From Muscardinus avellanarius (taxonomy: Eukaryota > Chordata > Mammalia > Rodentia > Gliridae), in assembly GCA_963383645.1 (NCBI GenBank), contig OY726558.1, positions 178,899,134 through 178,963,133 of the forward strand: a stretch of DNA of 64,000 bases, written 5' to 3'. The notes beneath the pieces are model-generated. The model searched no databases. It was given only the letters and a program-made list of their open reading frames with translations, and was not told the origin of the DNA. This document shows, piece by piece, positions 57,964 through 64,000 of this stretch (the first letter of the stretch is position 1; each line of letters opens with the position of its first letter). The translations under genes and the position numbers were made by a program.

Positions 57964-58118
57964 TGACAATTTTTTAAGAGAATTGATATCCAGGCACAAT
58001 GTATTTATTTCCTACAAAGCAAATACATAAAAGCAACTCATTTAAATAATTGAAAAAGAATTATAAATGTGAGTTCAAGGGAAAAAATGAGAAAATTATT
58101 AGTAAGACACTGCATCAT

Positions 58119-58327
58119 GAACCAGGTGTGGGGGCCGCATGCCTGTAATCCCAGTTTCTGGAAGGCTGAGACAGGAATAGTGCAGGTTCAAGGACAGCCT
58201 CAGCAATTTAGGGAGACATTCAGCAACCTAATGAAATTCTGTTAAAAAACAGAAAAAAAATAGAAAAATTCTAAGTGTGTAACTCAGAGATGGAATGACT
58301 CCTGGATTCGATCTTCAGTATCACAAT
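58119..58327 (+). mobile_element. Diverged SINE, plus strand
   Basis: 'accaggtgtgggggccgcat' to 'attcgatcttcagtatcac'; an (AATA)n tract follows at 58340-58362. Confidence 0.88.
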
Positions 58328-58601
58328 ATAAACAAGTGAATGAATAAATAAATAAATAAATGTTTTATTGCCTCATTAATAAGAGGAAAATGTAGATCAA
58401 AACATCATTAAATGTTTTTAACCATTAGCACTTAATATTGTTCAAAGTAGATATAGAAATTTGTCTATAGAAAGTAGATTAAAATTATTATTATTGTACA
58501 AATATTTATATTTTACTTGTTAAGCCCTTTTATTTCTTAGTTTATTGTGTAATATTTGTTTCTATGCATGATACAGTGTGTATACAAATGTCCAGGGAAA
58601 C

Positions 58602-58793
58602 TTTTTTTTGTGTGTGTGGTTCTGGTATTCCTGGAAACCCTTCTCCGGGCTACACTCCCAGACCTATTTTATATTTTTATTTGGAAACAGGGAGGGTTTC
58701 TTAAGCCAGCGAGGCTGGCTTCGAACCTGTGCGATCCTCTTGTCTCAGCCTCCCAAACGTGGGGATTACAAGCGTGCACCACCACAACCGGCT
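58602..58793 (-). mobile_element. Short CpG-type SINE, minus strand
   Basis: 'ggttctggtattcctggaaa' to 'caccaccacaaccggct'. Imperfect flanking duplication (ggaaactttttt / ggaaaacaatttttt). Confidence 0.93.
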
Positions 58794-58799
58794 GGAAAA

Positions 58800-59784
58800 C
58801 AATTTTTTTGACCGGTGGAAAGATAAGAAAGCATATATGTGCATAATTAGAAAATGACTGGGCAGATTTAGGATACACTCATATGTTGCAATACATAAAT
58901 ACATTTGCATATATATATTATATGCATTAAAAGATATATTTAAAATATATACCAATAACCAAAGGATAGATTGAATTTAAAATATGATCTGAATTGTCCA
59001 AACAAAGGCAACAAAAACACTAGTTGTATGGATTTCTACATTGAACTATGTACACATAAGGAAAAATTTGTGTATAAACACACCAAACTGGTAACAGCAA
59101 ATGGGGGAGCTAAGAAAGATGAATTAGCAGATGTAAAAATATGCTTTAGCTTTAAGAGTATCATTTTAATTTTCTGATAGAAAATTTTATTAATTAGAAG
59201 TTGAATATTAACATTTGAAAGAAATTGACTGAAATAAAAAAAAAAAAACATTGCCCATAATAAAAAGAAAATTCCACCACTGGAGGAGAAATTGATGTGG
59301 AAAATTGAGTATAGGCATAAATGCCCATTTAGGAGTCTGACAGGTAGAACCAGAGCTAGATATTATGAAGCATAATTATGGTGGGACACAACTAATTGAA
59401 AATGGGCTACAGAAGGGAATAGCTGAAAATTAAATCCTGGTGATACATCCAACTGTTTGAAAAATGATTACAGAAAGTTCATATATTAAAATTAATCTGA
59501 AGTTTCTAGAGTTGCAGACAATTAAATTGACGAACATATTAAATGTGTGAAGGAATGTTTTCCTTCTTTGACAAGATGGGTCATTTGGACCAATGCACGT
59601 CTTGAATTTAGTTTTGCTTTGTTTTGCTTTATGTGAAGTATTCACACTCAGCACTTGCAAATAAAATTACAATTAAATTTATTAAGTAACTCATAGCTTG
59701 TTTTCATGGATATACATTTCAAGTAAGTTACTTATGGCAATTTTGTAACAAAGTTGAAATCAAATAATCTCATTTATCTTACCT
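58800..59784. other. Intergenic AT-rich DNA
   Basis: No feature recognised. Confidence 0.5.
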
Positions 59785-60007
59785 GTCTCTCTCTCTCTCT
59801 CTCTCTTTTTTTTTTTTTTTTTTTTTTTGGTGGTACTGGGGTTCCTGGAAACCCTTCTACCTCCGGGATACACTCCCAGACCCATTTTTATATTTTTATT
59901 TGGAGCCGGTCTCTTAAGCCAGGCGAGGCTGGCTATGAACCTACACGATCCTCCTGTCTTTGCCTCCCAAGAGCAGGTATTACAAGCGTGCGCCAACATG
60001 CTCGGCT
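59785..60007 (-). mobile_element. Short-type SINE with (TC)n tail, minus strand
   Basis: (TC)10 and T23, then 'ggtggtactggggttcctgg' to 'gccaacatgctcggc'. Confidence 0.93.
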
Positions 60008-60696
60008 TTTCTGTCTCATTTTACAGCATGGGATAAATTGAACTTCTGGGCAAGACATACCAAACAACAATATGGTAGCATAGAAAAGAAAAAAGAGAGA
60101 GGAGGAGGAGAATGAGGAAGTCATCACCACCCTAACAACTAAAAACTTAGAGACCTTTCCTGCCTATTGAGTCATAATTTCTTGCGGAATTAAAGTCAGC
60201 ATTTTAAATCCATCCCATGTATTTGAGTTTATGCCTGTGGCTCCTATATGCATATTATGGTCCTGATTTCAGAACAAGATTCTCAGTGACTTCTCTAATC
60301 TTATGAATTACATGATTGTCTTATTTCTTCATTATTAGTAATTTGTGAGTATATATTATAGCACATAGATCATATATTAAGTCAGTTAACCATGTAAATA
60401 ATTGATTCTAACCTCCTCAAAACTTATTCTCAAGGGTTAGAAGGAATTTCTTTGAGAGAACAATTTCTGGTTAGATAGGAAAATATAATAATGCTCCTTT
60501 TTAGATATATAGGTAATTCATAAAAATAAAATTTACATGTATGTTCTTAATATATCCGGATTATAATAACAATTTGGAAATAGAAGACCTCAGTTTAACT
60601 CATTTTGCTCAGTAAGATTTTTGTACATTTTATATGTAGCTTTTTTCTTCTTCTCCCATGTTTAAAAATAGCCTTCTTCATTAAAAATTTCATAAA
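60008..60696. other. Intergenic AT-rich DNA
   Basis: No feature recognised. A ggagga patch lies at 60095-60115. Confidence 0.5.
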
Positions 60697-60887
60697 GCCG
60701 GGCATGGTGGTGCACGCTTGTAATTCCTGAGCTTGGTAGGCTGAGACAGGAGGATCTTGCAGGTTCAAAGCCAGCCTCAGCTGGTTTAAGCAACCCTGTT
60801 TCCAAATAAAATATAAAATAGGTCTGGGAGTGTAGCCTAGAGGTAGAAGGCTCCTGACAGGTTCCATCCCCAGTATCACCAAAAACA
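60697..60887 (+). mobile_element. Short-type SINE, plus strand
   Basis: 'gccgggcatggtggtgcacg' to 'ccatccccagtatcacc'. Confidence 0.93.
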
Positions 60888-60904
60888 CCAATCATAAGAA
60901 TTTA

Positions 60905-61727
60905 TCATTTTTATAAATTTATTGTCCATTTGTATTTTTTTGTGAAATACCTGTTTAGCTTGCTTGTCAATTGTTGATTAAATTGTGTTTGGTTTTTTTT
61001 GGATGATGAGTTTCTTGAGTTCTCTGAATATTAGCCCTCTGTCAGAGGAGTAACTGGCAAAGAGCTCCAATTCTGTCAGCTCTCTCTTGAGGTTCCTGAT
61101 TTTTTGACATGACTATCTCTTTTCCAGTGTATGTTTTTGGCTCTTTATCAAGTATCAATTGGCTATAAGTGTGTGGATTTGTTTGTCAATCTTGTATTCT
61201 ATTCCATTGGTCTATGTGTCTGTTTTAGCAAATCAAAGCAAAGAGATGCAAATCAAAGCTACCCTGAAATTTTACTTAGCACCAAAGAGAAGGGCAATCA
61301 TTAAAAACACAAATAATAACAAATGCTCATGAGAAAATGGAAAGGTGGGAACTCTGATACACTGTTGATGGGATTGCAAATTAGTGTAATCACTTTGAAA
61401 AACAGTCTAGAGGTTCCTCAGAAGAAAGAGAATGAACCTACAATTTGACCCAACTATAGCACTTCTGAGTATCTACCCAAAAGAATGAAAACCAAGCTAT
61501 CATCGTAATACATATATACCTATGCTTATAGCTGCATAATTCACAATTGCCAAACTAAAGAACCAGTTGAGATGTTCATGAACAGATTAATTGCTTATAA
61601 AACTATGGAATATGTACACTGGAATTCTACTAAGCCGTAAAGAAGAAAAAATGTGTGATTTGCAGGAAAATGTATAAAACTGGAAAACAGTATACTAAAT
61701 GAAATTATTCCATTTTAAAACTTAATG
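60905..61727 (+). mobile_element. L1 with 5' inversion (twin priming)
   Basis: 60905-61225 is antisense L1 ORF2 ('attccattggtctatgtgtc', 'atattagccctctgtcagag'). 61226-61727 is sense L1 ORF2 end ('gagatgcaaatcaaagctac', 'caatttgacccaactatagc', 'tggaattctactaagccg'). The two halves are adjacent in the L1 consensus but head in opposite directions. All frames are broken. Confidence 0.82.
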
Positions 61728-61732
61728 ATTCT

Positions 61733-61950
61733 GCCAGGTGTGGTGACTCACAATTGTAATCCTCACACTTGGGAGGCTGAGACAAGAGGATCGCACAGGT
61801 TCAAAGTCAGCCTCAGCTACTTAGTGGGGCTCTCAGCAACTTAGTGAGACCCTGTTTCCAAATAAAAAAATATAAAATAGGTCTGGGAGTATAGCTCGGA
61901 GGTAGAAAGCCTCTGGGTTCTACCCCCAGTACCACCAAAAAAAAAAAACC
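61733..61950 (+). mobile_element. Intermediate-type SINE, plus strand
   Basis: Long-type centre ('cagctacttagtggggctct') with short-type 3' half ('ggtctgggagtatagctcgg'). Duplication taatgattc at 61723-61731 and 61952-61960. Confidence 0.92.
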
Positions 61951-61960
61951 ATAATGATTC

Positions 61961-62790
61961 ACAGACACAGAAGATTATAAAGTATGGATATTAAAAATCT
62001 ATATATTTTGAGTTTTTAAAAATATGAACATAATTTACATAATTTAGTTTTCATTTAGAGAATTGTGAGATATAAATATTAGGTCTAGGGCCTGGAGAAT
62101 GTTTTATTTACTACTAAAATACAATGCACTATGAATAAAAATATCATAGCCTATGGCTATAATATATATTGGCTATCATATCAGAAGATATACTTCAATA
62201 ATTCTAAAGCAAAAATGATCATTTGGCTTTAAAGTATTACTTCATATTAAACAAGAAACAAGAAAATATAAATCAAAGTTAAAAGTGACTGCAAATATCT
62301 AGCAACATGAGTACCTTCATAAATATACCTTTCTATTAACAGTCAAAAGTCAAAATTCATTATACTACATTTTATACAATTTAGTCCAGAAACTGATATT
62401 ACAAAATTAACATTAAAAATAAATTTCAAGCATGCACTTGAGTCTTATTTTACAGTATCATATTGATAGCAAGAGTCTATTTACCTACCTATTTTATTGT
62501 CTTAAATCAGAATTTTATTCAGTTTCATACCCAATATTGTTGGTTATTATTTACAAAATTGTTAACAACATAAACAACTACAATAAATTTATGCTCTATT
62601 TCCATTAAGAAAATAATCATCTCACCATACTTTATATGTCCTCAAGTTGCAATTGTTTAAACTAATATACTTAGGAAAATGACTAAAGTATTTCTGTTTT
62701 GTTCTGAACCAAGCAGTTGTCAATAGTGGCTCCCATATTTATCCTTTAGTACTTTACATTCTCAGAGAACTTCTGAAACTCTTGTTCTCC
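61961..62790. other. Intergenic AT-rich DNA
   Basis: No feature recognised. Confidence 0.5.
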
Positions 62791-62819
62791 AAACAACACT
62801 ATGAAACTGTTATAAGTCT

Positions 62820-63230
62820 TTTTTAAAGTTATGATTGGCTTGACTGCATTTCAATAAGTAACACTCCCTTTCCTCATCCTCTTTCTGGTGGAAGCAGTGT
62901 CCTGCCATCTTTTGTTGAAGCTGGATTCAGGCATGTAACTAGCTTTGACTCAGGAAATGTTATAGAAACACACACAGGCAGACACTAAAAATGCACTTGG
63001 GTGTTTCCTTGTCTTCTCTCACAGCTACAAGAAAAAAAAATCTACGTCTATTACTATGGAAGATAATCATAGGCTCTTGAAGCAAACTTGAATCCATTTC
63101 TCTTGAAATTACGTCTAACTAAGCCCAGCCTGGATTATAACACCAGCAAAAAGTAAAATGTAAGAAATAAATATCATTTTTTATAAAATCTAAGAAATAA
63201 ATATCATTGCTTATGTCACTGAAATATTAT
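62820..63230 (+). mobile_element. Possible old LTR (MaLR/ERVL-like) fragment
   Basis: 'tggattcaggcatgtaacta', 'actaagcccagcctggatta' and 'taagaaataaatatcattgc' with 'ttatgtcactgaaa' resemble the 3' part of old mammalian LTRs, including AATAAA. 'taagaaataaatatcatt' is duplicated at 63161-63178 and 63191-63208. Confidence 0.4.
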
Positions 63231-63527
63231 CATTTACATACAACCAAAGCTTACCCAATTAACAGTTACAAAAATTAATTAAATAAAGTAATATTTAATA
63301 TTAACCATGCAATTATAGAGAGAATAAACTTGTTTTTAAAATTAACTTAAAATAATTTTTGGCATTAGTATTAAAAATAAAGCTAATAAATATGGTATAC
63401 TTTAATTCTTATAAATATAAATTTAAGTGTTGGTGTTGTATATTGAGTTGATGTCTATGAATACATAATCTTCAAAGGAAAAATGAACAGAATGAACACA
63501 TAAATCAATGTTTTGGTAGTCATGCTT

Positions 63528-63684
63528 TTTTTCATACTGAAAAATGAACCCAGGAGCCTTCCACTTCCAAGGAATATTTCCAGCCCTATTTAATCGTTTT
63601 TAATTGAAATAAGATTTGGCTAAATTGGTGAGTGACTTATTAATAAATGTTGAGATTGGCCACGAACCTGCAGTTTTCCATGAG
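63528..63684 (-). mobile_element. Very old SINE, minus strand
   Basis: 'actgaaaaatgaacccagga' to 'ggccacgaacctgcagtttt' keeps the order of a minus-strand SINE but is strongly diverged. Confidence 0.5.
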
Positions 63685-63711
63685 AAACAATGTCCTTTAA
63701 AACAAAGGGCA

Positions 63712-63894
63712 GCCGGGCGTGGTGGCGCACACTTGTAATCCCTGAGTTTGGAAGGCAGAGACAGGAGGATCGCGCAGGTTTGAAGTCAGCCGCAATGGCT
63801 TAAGAGGCTCTGTTTCTAAATAAAAAAGTATAAAAATAGGTCTGGGAGTGTAGCCTGGAGGTAGAAGGGTTTCCAGGAACCCCAGTAACACCAA

Positions 63895-63941
<47 letters not shown>
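63712..63941 (+). mobile_element. Short CpG-type SINE with (AATA)n tail, plus strand
   Basis: 'gccgggcgtggtggcgcaca' to 'gaaccccagtaacacc', then (AATA)12. Perfect duplication aaaacaaagggca at 63699-63711 and 63942-63954. Confidence 0.96.
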
Positions 63942-64000
63942 AAAACAAAGGGCAAGTATCTAGAGTACATGTGTCTTACAGCCTCTCATTCATGACTGTT

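Overview
This window is non-coding, repeat-dense mammalian DNA. I found no intact cellular gene, no exon series, no RNA gene other than SINE-type repeats, and nothing prokaryotic. The best-supported content is about 50 SINE copies, pieces of about a dozen L1 (LINE-1) insertions, one nearly complete but inactive class I endogenous retrovirus, a solo LTR, a second retroviral 5' end, a few older repeats (MIR-like, MaLR-like) and many microsatellites. Nearly all open reading frames in the window are translations of SINEs, microsatellites or dead retroelements.

The SINEs point to the host. Each has a 7SL/B1-like 5' half (ggcgtggtggcgca...) joined to an ID/tRNA-like 3' half (gtgtagcccggaggtagaag...) and an A-rich tail. 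This B1+ID dimer design is known from the squirrel-related rodents (squirrels, mountain beaver, dormice). I therefore infer a sciuromorph rodent; the species cannot be read from the sequence. At least three subfamilies coexist: a longer one with a 'ctacttagtgagg' centre, intermediates, and a short CpG-rich one whose copies have clean target-site duplications and are probably the youngest.

Layout. 1-23,800: AT-rich intergenic DNA with SINEs, L1 3' ends (about 3.35, 5.5, 9.8 and 21.3 kb), an L1 ORF1 remnant on the minus strand at 17.75-18.43 kb, a MaLR-like LTR at 7.26-7.71 kb and a MIR at 8.4 kb. 23,844-31,379: a minus-strand gammaretrovirus-like provirus with paired LTRs, a 5-bp target duplication (CTTAC), PPT, env, integrase and gag remnants. 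Its protease/RT part is missing, and an AT-rich block lies there instead. Its 3' LTR was later split by a SINE that itself received another SINE. 35,088-35,910: a solo LTR with a 4-bp duplication (ACAG). 37,900-40,040: a GC-rich block holding a minus-strand LTR, a proline-type primer binding site and a CpG-rich leader with four tandem repeats, plus an unexplained GC-rich part. 40,044-40,770 and 60,905-61,727: two L1 copies with a 5' inversion (twin priming). 48,972-52,005: an odd composite of tandem promoter-like monomers, a 50-bp VNTR and an L1 3' tail, with no L1 ORFs between them. 52-64 kb: AT-rich DNA with SINEs and L1 fragments.

There is no cooperating gene system here. The biological interest lies in how the retroelements were built and nested: the ORF-less L1/VNTR composite, the provirus with a replaced pol segment and a conserved hairpin in the predicted R region, and the Pro-PBS leader repeats.
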